This document shows positions 1-7,131 of a DNA stretch of 64,000 nucleotides, one piece after another. Each line of letters starts with the position of its first letter. Positions within the stretch are counted from its first letter, which is position 1. Below the pieces are notes generated by a model. The model was given only the letters and a program-made list of their open reading frames with translations, searched no databases and was not told where the DNA came from. Source of the stretch: JBFHQE01 sp041592335 (GTDB lineage: Bacteria > Pseudomonadota > Gammaproteobacteria > Thiohalobacterales > Thiohalobacteraceae); the NCBI GenBank assembly GCA_041592335.1, contig JBFHQE010000004.1, positions 88,908-152,907 on the forward strand. The letters run 5' to 3'. The translations under genes and the position numbers were made by a program.

Positions 1-260
1 TCTTCCAGAATGTCGACGTAATTTTCTTTTCCAAGGCCTAAGCGATCAGGCACACAAAAAAGCGGTGAGCGGCCTTGATCTTCAAGTTGTGTATTTGTCC
101 AACCATACGCATCCCCTAGACCAAGAACGTACAGCTGCGTACTAACATGATCTTTTATTTCTTCGTACTTAGAGACTAATAAATCAGCATAACAATAGTT
201 AGACGCTGCTGTTAAAAACAGTGATGCGCAAAAAGCCTTCAACGATTTTCTTTTCAGCAC
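1..260 (-). CDS. Secreted Rap1a/Tai-like protein, 3' end outside window
   Basis: A minus-strand reading frame is open from a GTG at 260 to the window edge (86 codons visible). It begins with a typical signal peptide: a basic start, a hydrophobic stretch, and a likely cleavage after Cys-Tyr-Ala at residues 23-25. Next come a GLGDAYGW segment at residues 47-54 and a Cys-Val-Pro at 69-71. This order, a small helical secreted domain with G-x-x-DA and then CxP, resembles the Rap1a/Tai family (T6SS immunity-type fold), but the C-terminus is missing and the match is by eye. The GTG follows a GGGAGG ribosome site and overlaps the stop of the upstream CsrA-like gene, so the two are probably translationally coupled. 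Family assignment is tentative; the gene itself is well supported. Confidence 0.5.
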   Translation of the reverse strand, partial: MLKRKSLKAFCASLFLTAASNYCYADLLVSKYEEIKDHVSTQLYVLGLGDAYGWTNTQLEDQGRSPLFCVPDRLGLGKENYVDILE

Positions 261-451
261 AATTCCTCCCTCGCTATTTTTATTGATGCCGGCGCATCTA
301 TTTTAATTCTGGCTACCGATCTGGTTTCTATCCAGTGTAGTTCGATCCTGATGGGTTTGTCGAATAGCTCCTGGATCGTCATGTTCGGATCCAGTGACTC
401 ATCGGGGTACAGGTAGAAAGATTCGCCTTCCTTGCGTGTGAGTGTCAGCAT
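254..451 (-). CDS. Divergent CsrA/RsmA-family RNA-binding regulator
   Basis: This 65-residue protein keeps both ends of the CsrA fold. The N-terminus MLTLTRKEGE matches the beta-1 strand, including Leu4 and Arg6, and the C-terminal APASIKIAREEL matches beta-5, with Arg61 at the position of the RNA-contacting Arg44 of canonical CsrA. In between, about 10-12 extra residues (YPDESLDPNMTIQELFDK region, 14-32) replace the short canonical loop. CsrA proteins bind GGA motifs in mRNA leaders as dimers and control translation. Divergent copies are common on integrative elements, which fits the tRNA-Cys attachment fragment about 1 kb away. A ribosome site (AGGAGA) precedes the ATG. It is cotranscribed with the secreted Rap1a-like gene and probably the TIR gene upstream. 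Confidence 0.8.
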   Translation of the reverse strand: MLTLTRKEGESFYLYPDESLDPNMTIQELFDKPIRIELHWIETRSVARIKIDAPASIKIAREELC

Positions 452-468
452 CCTTGCTTCTCCTATAA

Positions 469-1227
469 TTAATCGTTTTCAGGCCTTTTGTTATTTTGAT
501 ATACCTCACTGAGGAGACCGCCAGGGGAATCTTTGAAAACATCCATTATTTTATCTACTCCAGTATTACTTTCGTAAGCTTTAGCAAGTTCAGCAAGTCT
601 CCCCAGATCTTGCAACCCCATGGGAAATTTACTGGAATAAACACTTGGCTGTGGTGGGGGAGTTCTCTCCAAAGCTCTCACGCGCTCCAATATTTCCTCG
701 AGTATTTCTCTATCAGGCCTATGTGGTTCATTTGAATGATTGGAACTTTGCAGCTTTTGCTGTGCTTCCGTTATATGACTCTCTAAATCTGGCCACCATT
801 TCTCAAATACTTCCTTGAGTCTATCTATTGGCAAAGACCGCTCTAATGCAGTATTAATAGTATTAACTAAAGAAAAAATATCTTCTTTATCTGCTGCAGT
901 TAGCTGGAAATCCCCTAGCGGGCTATTTAGATCAGTTTTATCAAGACCAATAAGTATAGGTGCAAATTTAGAACGGCTAACACTCTTTGAAATCGCGCCA
1001 GCTTCAAAAAGAATCCAAGGTGACTCGTGATTATTTGGAGTAACTATACATATTCCAAAATCACAATTTTCTAATTCTGAAGCTAACTCCTGCCCCCATC
1101 GGGTTCCTTTCTCAATATCGTGCGAGAAAAAAGGTTCTACCTCTTGAAGAACATTTGGAATCCATTCAGAAAGAAAACTAGCAGTTTCTTTACTAACTTC
1201 CCCTGACCAACTAAGAAATAATTTCAC
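469..1227 (-). CDS. TIR-domain protein, probable defence NADase
   Basis: The first ~145 residues form a bacterial TIR-like domain: a KLFLSWSGE beta-A strand at 2-10, a DIEKGTRW turn (37-44), and a WILFEAGA segment with a WxxxE arrangement (Trp71-Glu75), where the Glu is the expected catalytic residue of NAD-cleaving TIR domains. Residues 150-252 are polar and partly coiled, without a recognised domain. Bacterial TIR proteins usually deplete NAD on phage infection and often sit with a sensor partner; none is obvious here, so the C-terminal part may sense, or the partner may lie elsewhere. The gene is AT-rich and is followed by the CsrA-like gene on the same strand (17-nt gap). Function is inferred from the family. 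Confidence 0.8.
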   Translation of the reverse strand: MKLFLSWSGEVSKETASFLSEWIPNVLQEVEPFFSHDIEKGTRWGQELASELENCDFGICIVTPNNHESPWILFEAGAISKSVSRSKFAPILIGLDKTDLNSPLGDFQLTAADKEDIFSLVNTINTALERSLPIDRLKEVFEKWWPDLESHITEAQQKLQSSNHSNEPHRPDREILEEILERVRALERTPPPQPSVYSSKFPMGLQDLGRLAELAKAYESNTGVDKIMDVFKDSPGGLLSEVYQNNKRPEND

Positions 1228-1276
1228 CTGCTATTCCTTTCTCTTTTTGTTCTATCCAGTGCGGGGTGACACACAC

Positions 1277-1310
1277 TCCGTGTACCTCCCATGGACCAAT
1301 TCTGGACCAA
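1277..1310. repeat. Short direct repeats near element end
   Basis: TCCGTGTACCTC at 1277-1288 is an exact copy of 12 bases within the tRNA-Cys fragment (1424-1435). Just downstream TGGACCAA occurs twice (1292-1299 and 1303-1310), with related TGGAC at 1386-1390 and the inverse GTCCA at 1324-1328. Repeats of this kind resemble tyrosine-recombinase core and arm sites. No integrase gene is visible in the window. Confidence 0.45.
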
Positions 1311-1413
1311 CACCAGCATGAAAGTCCATTTATGCGGGCTGTTGTGGGCGTGGTAACTACCTGATAACATTAAACCGCATTAATGTGGACTATTGGCAAA
1401 AGCGGCTAAATTT

Positions 1414-1460
1414 GGATTGCAAATCCGTGTACCTCGGTTCGACTCCGGGCCCAGCCTCCA
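1414..1460 (+). pseudogene. tRNA-Cys(GCA) 3' fragment, putative attachment site
   Basis: The sequence contains the anticodon loop TTGCAAA with anticodon GCA at 1419-1421, a paired T-arm (CTCGG / CCGGG around TTCGACT), a 3' acceptor strand CCCAGCC, the discriminator T typical of tRNA-Cys, and an encoded CCA at 1458-1460. The matching 5' acceptor strand (GGCTGGG) is absent upstream and the D-stem does not pair, although GGCAAAAGCGG at 1395-1405 looks like a decayed D-arm. This is what an element leaves when it integrates into the 3' half of a tRNA gene. With this orientation the element would lie to the left and the intact tRNA-Cys beyond the window. A mutated full-length tRNA is the alternative. 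Confidence 0.7.
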
Positions 1461-1710
1461 TTTTCTTTCAAGCACTTAGCTTCTGCCCGATCAACAAAAC
1501 CCCAGGTTGGATTACAGAAGAGCTCAATGTTGTAGAAAATTGCTGCTCCCGCTTAATCTCGTGCTTTAAAGTTATTTCATTTAACGCGTTTACCCTTCGG
1601 CAGAGAGAAGAAGCTCTCAGCAACTGCGTTATCATTACGGCTCAGGCTTGCTTCGTAGTGTTTCCCACTCAACTTTATGCGCATCTCTTTGCGTCACGAG
1701 TAACGCTATC
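1461..1710 (-). pseudogene. IS3-family transposase (OrfB) relic
   Basis: Read on the minus strand, this stretch encodes SLSRNDNAVAESFF and, after a stop codon, IFYNIELFCNP in the same frame. These match the end of the DDE integrase core of IS3-family OrfB proteins, where the Glu of AESFF is the third catalytic acid, followed by the usual IxxYN segment. In-frame stops and loss of the upstream catalytic part show it is dead. No terminal inverted repeats were identified. It begins immediately after the tRNA-Cys CCA. The plus-strand ORF across it is a shadow. The remaining 1711-1820 shows nothing recognisable. Confidence 0.6.
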
Positions 1711-1820
1711 AGTTTTCCACAAAACAAGAGGTGTGCCAAAAACAACTTACAAATCGAGTAAAGTGCGCGTTTAATTCTGACCGATTTTATCTTGAAATTA
1801 ATTAAATCACACAGGTTAGT

Positions 1821-2159
1821 TCAGCATGGAAATTCTGGAATGTTGGCGATCCTGCTTCCTTGTGTAACCAGGCCATCTGGGAATAAGTTTGACAAATAAC
1901 TCGTGCCACCTTTGATTAAAAAATATCGGCCGAGTTCATTTTGGAACTCACGCATATAGGCGGGTAAACCAACAAGAAGGTAGCGTTTACGTAAATACAA
2001 TATTACTTCCCAATGATCATCATTCAAATCAATCCCTTCATTTTTTGCGAGTAAGCGGGATTTTTCTCGCGTCCAATTCTGATCAGCGAGCTCAAGAAAA
2101 CGATCAGTAGAAGTTTTCTCTGATACATCACCCTTGGATGATTCGGTAATAATATTCAT
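1821..2159 (-). CDS. DsrC/TusE-family sulfur-carrier-like protein (single C-terminal Cys)
   Basis: This 112-residue protein has the DsrC/TusE fold signature: a D-x-x-W-T-R-E-K segment (26-33), DDHWEVILYLRKRYL (47-61), and a C-terminal arm LFPDGLVTQGSRIANIP ending in Cys112. DsrC proteins carry sulfur on the last conserved Cys; DsrC proper has a second Cys about ten residues earlier. Here that second position is Gly-Ser, so only the terminal Cys remains, as in TusE-type proteins. It is monocistronic, far from any dsr or tus gene in the window. A paralogue with the same VTQGSRIAN arm but no Cys lies at 7132-7503. It may act as a persulfide carrier or regulator; the partner is unknown. Confidence 0.75.
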   Translation of the reverse strand: MNIITESSKGDVSEKTSTDRFLELADQNWTREKSRLLAKNEGIDLNDDHWEVILYLRKRYLLVGLPAYMREFQNELGRYFLIKGGTSYLSNLFPDGLVTQGSRIANIPEFPC

Positions 2160-2267
2160 CTTATATCCTTGGATTGAATTAAAATCACTCCGCGTACCGC
2201 ACTATACATCTAAAACCCAATATGTGATTCCCAGTTATTGTGCAAAGCAAACTTTATTCATACCACC

Positions 2268-2759
2268 TTAAGAGATAAATCGGAGAATGGAAAGGCATGC
2301 CAGTTTATTAAGCCAGTTTTCTCTTGATAAAAAAGGTAATTCAAGGCCGGATCGTTTATTTATCATCTGATATAGATTAATCAGCTTTTTATTTAATGGT
2401 TCATAAGACAATCCCTTGCTAATTGCGACAAATGCTTTTCTCCTGTGATTCAGGATAATTTCTGAAGCGGCAAGATTGTAAAAAACATCTCCATTTTTCT
2501 TTTCTCTTGATGATGCGTATCTGCATAAATTAAGCCCACTGCTGTCCCCCATAACAACAAGAATATAACCATGATAGGAAGTGTATAGATTGGCGTATCG
2601 GTTATTTGCAGCCGTTACTGAATCAAGGCGGCAAAAGTAAAGTAAAGCTTTTTGGTAATCCTTATGTGCAACAGCATCTATAGCTTTTTTAAACTCGCTA
2701 AGCTCAAGTTCATTAGTGGCTAATTCAGGCGAGGTGTAAACTTCATTTTGGCTTGGCAT
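2268..2759 (-). CDS. Small TPR-like protein
   Basis: This 163-residue soluble protein is mostly helical. Residues 20-60 (FKKAIDAVAHKDYQKALLYF) and 100-130 (DVFYNLAASEIILNHRRKAFVAISKGLSYEP, read as two segments) have the spacing of tetratricopeptide repeats, including the A-x-x-x-G/A-L pattern and a Pro-ending helix. There is no signal peptide or catalytic motif. TPR proteins normally hold protein partners; none can be named here. It lies alone on the minus strand between a DsrC-like gene and a divergent diguanylate cyclase, so it could share a control region with the latter (213 nt). Confidence 0.55.
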   Translation of the reverse strand: MPSQNEVYTSPELATNELELSEFKKAIDAVAHKDYQKALLYFCRLDSVTAANNRYANLYTSYHGYILVVMGDSSGLNLCRYASSREKKNGDVFYNLAASEIILNHRRKAFVAISKGLSYEPLNKKLINLYQMINKRSGLELPFLSRENWLNKLACLSILRFIS

Positions 2760-2972
2760 TATACGTTTAATGGCCTTCAGTAAGTGCGACCTAATACGGT
2801 GGCATAGCTATTGAGTATGGGTTTAGTGCTTGCTCAGGCAGATACGGCGTGATGGAGTGCGGTGAATCAAAATATGCTTCACCGTACTCCTTTCGTCAGG
2901 GCTAAGCAAATCATATAAATTGATACCTTGAGATCTTCAGTATTAACTTTAATGCGTATGTTAAAATGACGA

Positions 2973-3827
2973 ATGCGTAGTTTTTTCAAACTTCTAGACA
3001 ATCGTCGTTCTTCATTAATTTGTGGTTTTGCCATGTTGTTGGCAATAACGCTGTCTTTGTTGGCTGTCTTTTTTGGGTTTGTTATCAGTTTGAGCGCTTA
3101 CTTGGCAATACCTATTGTATTGGCGGGCTGGTACGGATCAAAAAGAGCTGGTTATATCGTCGCCGTTTTTTCTTCGTTTCTGTGGATTTATGTTTATTAC
3201 CTGGATGTAATCACTGAAGGATTTCTATCAGATTATTTATATGCTGATTTTATGAATTTGATCGCATATTTTATTCTGGCATTATTGATTACCCGTTTTC
3301 GTGGTTTTCACCGAGAAGAGAAACGGGCTGCTGACACCGATAAGCTTACAGGTGCATTAAATCACAGAGGTTTTTATGCTGAATTCGCCAATGAAGTAAT
3401 TCGTTCCGCAAGGTATGGACATACATTCTCACTCGCTTATATCGATATTGATGACTTCAAGTTAATTAACGATAAACTTGGCCATAATATTGGCGATGAC
3501 GTTCTTATCAAAACAGTTCGAATTCTTCAATCATCATTGCGCTCCACTGATAGCGTTTCCAGGATTGGCGGGGACGAGTTCGCTTGTCTGTTACCTGAAA
3601 CCGGCTACGAAGAAGCAAACTTGGCTTTAATCAAGCTGCGTGACAAGCTTTCAGAAAAAATAGGGGCGCCAGGTGTAATGGTAAATTACAGCATTGGTCT
3701 GGTTACCTTCGAGAGGCCGCCGGATGATGTTAAGCAGGCTATGGCTGCGGCAGATAAAATGATGTATTCAGTAAAAAACAATAAGAAAAATGGTATTTCA
3801 TCATGTGTTTGGCGAAGTGAAAAATAA
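2973..3827 (+). CDS. Membrane diguanylate cyclase (GGDEF)
   Basis: Residues 14-107 contain about four hydrophobic segments, so the sensor part is an integral membrane domain without a large periplasmic loop. The GGDEF domain occupies about 118-280 and carries an intact GGDEF signature at 199-203, so synthesis of cyclic di-GMP from two GTP is expected. An RSTD motif at 190-193, five residues before GGDEF, is a canonical inhibitory I-site, so product feedback inhibition is likely. No strong ribosome site is seen before the ATG. It is not in an operon with a phosphodiesterase; other c-di-GMP genes are scattered through the window. Confidence 0.9.
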   Translation: MRSFFKLLDNRRSSLICGFAMLLAITLSLLAVFFGFVISLSAYLAIPIVLAGWYGSKRAGYIVAVFSSFLWIYVYYLDVITEGFLSDYLYADFMNLIAYFILALLITRFRGFHREEKRAADTDKLTGALNHRGFYAEFANEVIRSARYGHTFSLAYIDIDDFKLINDKLGHNIGDDVLIKTVRILQSSLRSTDSVSRIGGDEFACLLPETGYEEANLALIKLRDKLSEKIGAPGVMVNYSIGLVTFERPPDDVKQAMAAADKMMYSVKNNKKNGISSCVWRSEK

Positions 3828-3944
3828 CAGTTATGTTATCAAACAGCTAGGTTACGGCGGCACTCTCCTGCAATGATTATCAGGCGGCCTATCGAATTAA
3901 TCTGTATGCTGTGATCCTATGGAGCCGAATGGAAGGATTCTTTA

Positions 3945-4733
3945 ATGTGGTTACGCACCACCTGCAATCTAACATTTAACATCACGGAAGCAGCACATTT
4001 TGTCCTGATGCTTCGTCCTCGAAGTGGTGCACAGCAATGGATTTCCCGCGAGGAATACAGACTCGAGCCGAGTGTTCCCGTATTCGAATTCACAGATAGT
4101 TATGGAAATCTATGTCAACGTCTCATCGCACCATTGGGTACCTTCGAGGTATATACCAGTGCCGATGTAATGACTGCTGATCAGGTTGATAAGGCAACTG
4201 GCGCACCATTTGTTGAAATTCAGAATTTGCCTGATGCGGTGCTTAGCTATCTGCTTCCCAGTCGCTATTGTGAGTCAGATCGTTTTAATCAAATGGCGAA
4301 GGAAATTTCAGCTGATCAGAGGATGGGCTACAATCAAGTAGCAGCTATCGTAAAGTGGTTGCGGAACAATGTCACATTTAGCTCCGATAGCAGTGAGATG
4401 CTGATGTCAGCTGCGGAAGTTAACGCGAGACGGGTTGGTGTCTGCCGGGATCTTGCGCACCTTGGCATAGCAATGTGCCGCAGTTTGAGTATTCCAGCGC
4501 GGATGGTGGTTGGCTATCTATACCAGCTGGAGCCCATGGACCTGCATGCCTGGTTCGAGGCGTACGTAGGCGATCGCTGGTATACATTCGACGCAACACA
4601 GGGTGAACTGAAAGGCGGGTATGTTGCTGTTGGGTACGGCCGTGATGCCGCTGATGTAGCCGTTTTTAACCAGTTTGGGCCTGCTGTATATCCCACCAAG
4701 CAAACGGTACGCGTAGAGCGCCTCAAGCGCTAG
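3945..4733 (+). CDS. Transglutaminase-like cysteine protease-fold protein (first of two)
   Basis: This 262-residue protein has an N-terminal beta-rich domain (1-95) and a transglutaminase core (100-225). The triad is visible as Cys167 (GVCRDLAHL), His201 ([10 protein letters not shown]) and Asp216 (TFDATQG). Family members cleave or transfer amide bonds; bacterial versions are usually peptidases of unknown substrate. AAGGA lies 6 nt before the ATG. There is no signal peptide, so it is cytoplasmic as written. The second transglutaminase gene starts 83 nt downstream and nhaA follows, suggesting one transcript. Confidence 0.85.
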   Translation: MWLRTTCNLTFNITEAAHFVLMLRPRSGAQQWISREEYRLEPSVPVFEFTDSYGNLCQRLIAPLGTFEVYTSADVMTADQVDKATGAPFVEIQNLPDAVLSYLLPSRYCESDRFNQMAKEISADQRMGYNQVAAIVKWLRNNVTFSSDSSEMLMSAAEVNARRVGVCRDLAHLGIAMCRSLSIPARMVVGYLYQLEPMDLHAWFEAYVGDRWYTFDATQGELKGGYVAVGYGRDAADVAVFNQFGPAVYPTKQTVRVERLKR

Positions 4734-4816
4734 ATGATACCGGATCACCTGTGCATCGCTACTTGTGAAAGAAAAAATACTTTTCAACGGTTTTAGCTTA
4801 AGAAGAGTTGACAAAC

Positions 4817-5662
4817 ATGTTGTTCACAATCCGACATAAAACCAATTATCGCTATTCGTGCCGAGTGAGTTTTGATCCGCATCTTTTGCGCTTTCATCCA
4901 CGGGATGATGGTGCACAGCGGATCATTGACCATAAGCTTGAGATCACGCCGCGACCTGCTGGACAAAATGATCATATTGATCTCGAAGGGAACCGGGTGA
5001 CACAGGTCTGGTTTGAGCAGGGAGCAGATTCTCTTGATATTGAGGTTGTCATGCAGGTTGAGACTTTACGTCTAAATGCCTTCGATTACATCCTGATGCC
5101 GGAAGCAACGGTATTACCTATCAATCATCAGCATGATGACATCTGTGCCCGAGCATATCTTGAGAGAATAGAGGCGAGTGACGCGGTAACAGCATACGCC
5201 GCTGAACTCAGTTTGGCTGTCAATCGTGATACATTGTCTTTTCTCACGAATCTCAATCGTCGGCTATTTTCTGAATTCACCCATATACACCGCGAGTTCG
5301 GAGCACCGCAAAGTCCTGCATTTACCCTTGAGAGCCGTAGGGGTGCTTGTCGAGATCTGGCTACACTATTCGTTGATTGCTGTCGTTCTGAGGGGATAGC
5401 TGCTCGTTTCGCCAGCGGCTATCAGAAAGGCAATCTTCAGAGTACGCGGCGTCATCTGCATGCCTGGCCGGAGGTTTATTTGCCTGGTGCTGGCTGGCGA
5501 GGGTTCGACCCAACCCACGGCATAGCAATTACGGATACCCATGTGACTATTGCTGCGGCAGCGCACGCCCGCGACACCATGCCGGTAAGCGGTATTTTTC
5601 ATGGCAAGGGTGCGGTAAGCACACTGGATTATGCGATCGATATCCAGGTGAATGGGGGTTGA
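4817..5662 (+). CDS. Transglutaminase-like protein (second of two)
   Basis: The protein opens with the transglutaminase N-terminal domain (FTIRHKTNYRYS, then SFDPHLLRFHP), followed by the core with Cys178 (GACRDLAT), His215 (HLHAWPEVYLPG) and Asp231 (FDPTHG), numbered from the ATG at 4817. I prefer this ATG to the in-frame TTG at 4808 because AAGAAG lies about 10 nt before the ATG and would abut the TTG. It is only distantly similar to the preceding protein, so this is a pair of different subfamilies, not a recent duplication. Such pairs often occur with large alpha-E or circularly permuted ATP-grasp genes, which are absent here. The 3' end approaches the nhaA leader. Confidence 0.85.
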   Translation: MLFTIRHKTNYRYSCRVSFDPHLLRFHPRDDGAQRIIDHKLEITPRPAGQNDHIDLEGNRVTQVWFEQGADSLDIEVVMQVETLRLNAFDYILMPEATVLPINHQHDDICARAYLERIEASDAVTAYAAELSLAVNRDTLSFLTNLNRRLFSEFTHIHREFGAPQSPAFTLESRRGACRDLATLFVDCCRSEGIAARFASGYQKGNLQSTRRHLHAWPEVYLPGAGWRGFDPTHGIAITDTHVTIAAAAHARDTMPVSGIFHGKGAVSTLDYAIDIQVNGG

Positions 5663-5679
5663 TACTAAGGAGTGTCTTT

Positions 5680-5739
5680 ATGCACGTAACTTTTACCTGC
5701 CCGGCCTATACGGACATAACCATGTTCTGTCAGCCATGA
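5680..5739 (+). CDS. Possible 19-residue leader peptide upstream of nhaA
   Basis: AAGGAG at 5667-5672 lies 7 nt before an ATG at 5680, the best ribosome site in this interval. The ORF it serves encodes 19 residues (starts MHVTFTCPAY) and stops with TGA at 5737-5739, overlapping the conserved nhaA start ATG at 5736 as ATGA. The nhaA ATG itself has no ribosome site. The arrangement suggests translational coupling or leader control. It could also be chance if nhaA starts at 5652. Confidence 0.4.
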   Translation: MHVTFTCPAYTDITMFCQP

Positions 5740-7052
5740 CAGGTATAGCGCACCTGCCTAATGAGTTCGTTGATCGTCTTGCTAAGCCGTTTTCACGTTT
5801 TTTGCATCTACAAGCTGCAGGCGGTGCTCTGCTGCTTCTCTTTACCGTCCTTGCTCTTATCTTATCCAATTCTCCATGGTCTCATACTTTCGAGCGTATT
5901 TGGGAAACACCTCTTGGCTTTCAGCTCGGCTCGCTTGATTATGTACGCTCGCTTCGGGAGTGGGTAAATGATGGTTTAATGACTCTTTTTTTCTTTCTGG
6001 TTGCTCTAGAGCTCAAACGCGAGCTGGTACTTGGAGAGTTGAAAAGTCCACGCATGGCCGTACTGTCCATTGCGGCGGCGATAGGTGGCATGCTTGTGCC
6101 AGCGGCGATATATGTGGTAATTCAGTGGGACCAGCCCGGCCAGCATGGGTGGGGTACTGTCATGGCTACAGATACGGCGTTTGTTATTGGGTGCCTTGCA
6201 CTATTAGGAAAACGGCTACCTAAAAGCTTGCGAGTATTTATGCTGTCATTAGCGATTGTTGACGACATCGGTGCCATTCTTGTTGTCGCCATCGGTTACA
6301 GCAGCCATATAGTCTGGGAGGCACTGGTGCTGGCGACTCTTGGAATTTTGATAGTGCGTGGAATTGCATTGCTCGGCTTTCGTGGATTCCCACTCTATTT
6401 CCTGATCGGCAGCATAATTTGGTTCGCTATCGATGCTTCAGGTATTCATGCAACTATCACTGGTGTAATGCTGGGGTTGATGACGCCAGCCCGACGATGG
6501 GTCGATGATGAGCGGTTATATGCGATATTGGATCAGGTTGTTGCGCACCCAACAGGTAACCAGGGTAGTGGGGAGACACAGGATCGGAAAACGTTACAGG
6601 TTGCTGAGGTTGCAGTACGCGAATCATTATCACCCGTGGAACGCCTGGAGATAGGCCTACACCCATGGGTAAGTTTTATCATAATGCCGTTATTCGCATT
6701 TGCGAATGCTGGCTTGCCACTTTCATTAGGCGATCTTGGAGGCACAGTTACCCTGGCTGTTTTCTTCGGCTTTGTTTTTGGAAAACCTATAGGTATTTTG
6801 GTGTTCACATGGGTGGCGGTACGATTGGGAATCGCGTTGCGACCACCGGATCTTGAATGGGGTGTGATTGCGGGAGGTGCTCTGCTCGCCGGGATTGGAT
6901 TTACGATGGCGTTATTTATTGCAAACCTGGCGTTCACGCCAGATCTAATTGATAGCGCCAAACTCGGAATATTTCTGGCGTCTGTTTTCTCCGCACTGGC
7001 TGGATTGGCGTTATTAAGATGGCTGTCTGTTCCTGTAGGTAATCCGCGATGA
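5736..7052 (+). CDS. nhaA: Na+/H+ antiporter NhaA
   Basis: This integral membrane antiporter exchanges protons for sodium, controlling internal pH and Na+. Numbered from the ATG at 5736 (438 aa), the family motifs are ATDTAF at 144-149 and VDDIGA at 175-180, where Asp176 and Asp177 correspond to the transport aspartates. About 11-12 hydrophobic segments follow the LQAAGG start of the fold. An in-frame ATG at 5652 would add 28 residues unlike other NhaA N-termini and would overlap the upstream gene, so 5736 is preferred. A stretch of about 45 polar residues (after GVMLGLMTPARRW) forms a cytoplasmic loop, as in longer NhaA variants. It is probably cotranscribed with the transglutaminase genes. 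Confidence 0.93.
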   Translation: MTGIAHLPNEFVDRLAKPFSRFLHLQAAGGALLLLFTVLALILSNSPWSHTFERIWETPLGFQLGSLDYVRSLREWVNDGLMTLFFFLVALELKRELVLGELKSPRMAVLSIAAAIGGMLVPAAIYVVIQWDQPGQHGWGTVMATDTAFVIGCLALLGKRLPKSLRVFMLSLAIVDDIGAILVVAIGYSSHIVWEALVLATLGILIVRGIALLGFRGFPLYFLIGSIIWFAIDASGIHATITGVMLGLMTPARRWVDDERLYAILDQVVAHPTGNQGSGETQDRKTLQVAEVAVRESLSPVERLEIGLHPWVSFIIMPLFAFANAGLPLSLGDLGGTVTLAVFFGFVFGKPIGILVFTWVAVRLGIALRPPDLEWGVIAGGALLAGIGFTMALFIANLAFTPDLIDSAKLGIFLASVFSALAGLALLRWLSVPVGNPR

Positions 7053-7131
7053 TGATCTAAGAACGAGACGAGTGATATCCATTAGTAAAGACAATCCAGC
7101 AGGTTAATGAATGATTAAACCGATGATTGAT

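Noticed and set aside
1391..1460. Functional full-length tRNA-Cys
   Set aside because: The 5' acceptor strand and D-stem do not pair with the 3' half.
1385..1774. 129-aa plus-strand ORF
   Set aside because: It runs through the tRNA-Cys fragment and antisense to the transposase relic; no ribosome site or domain.
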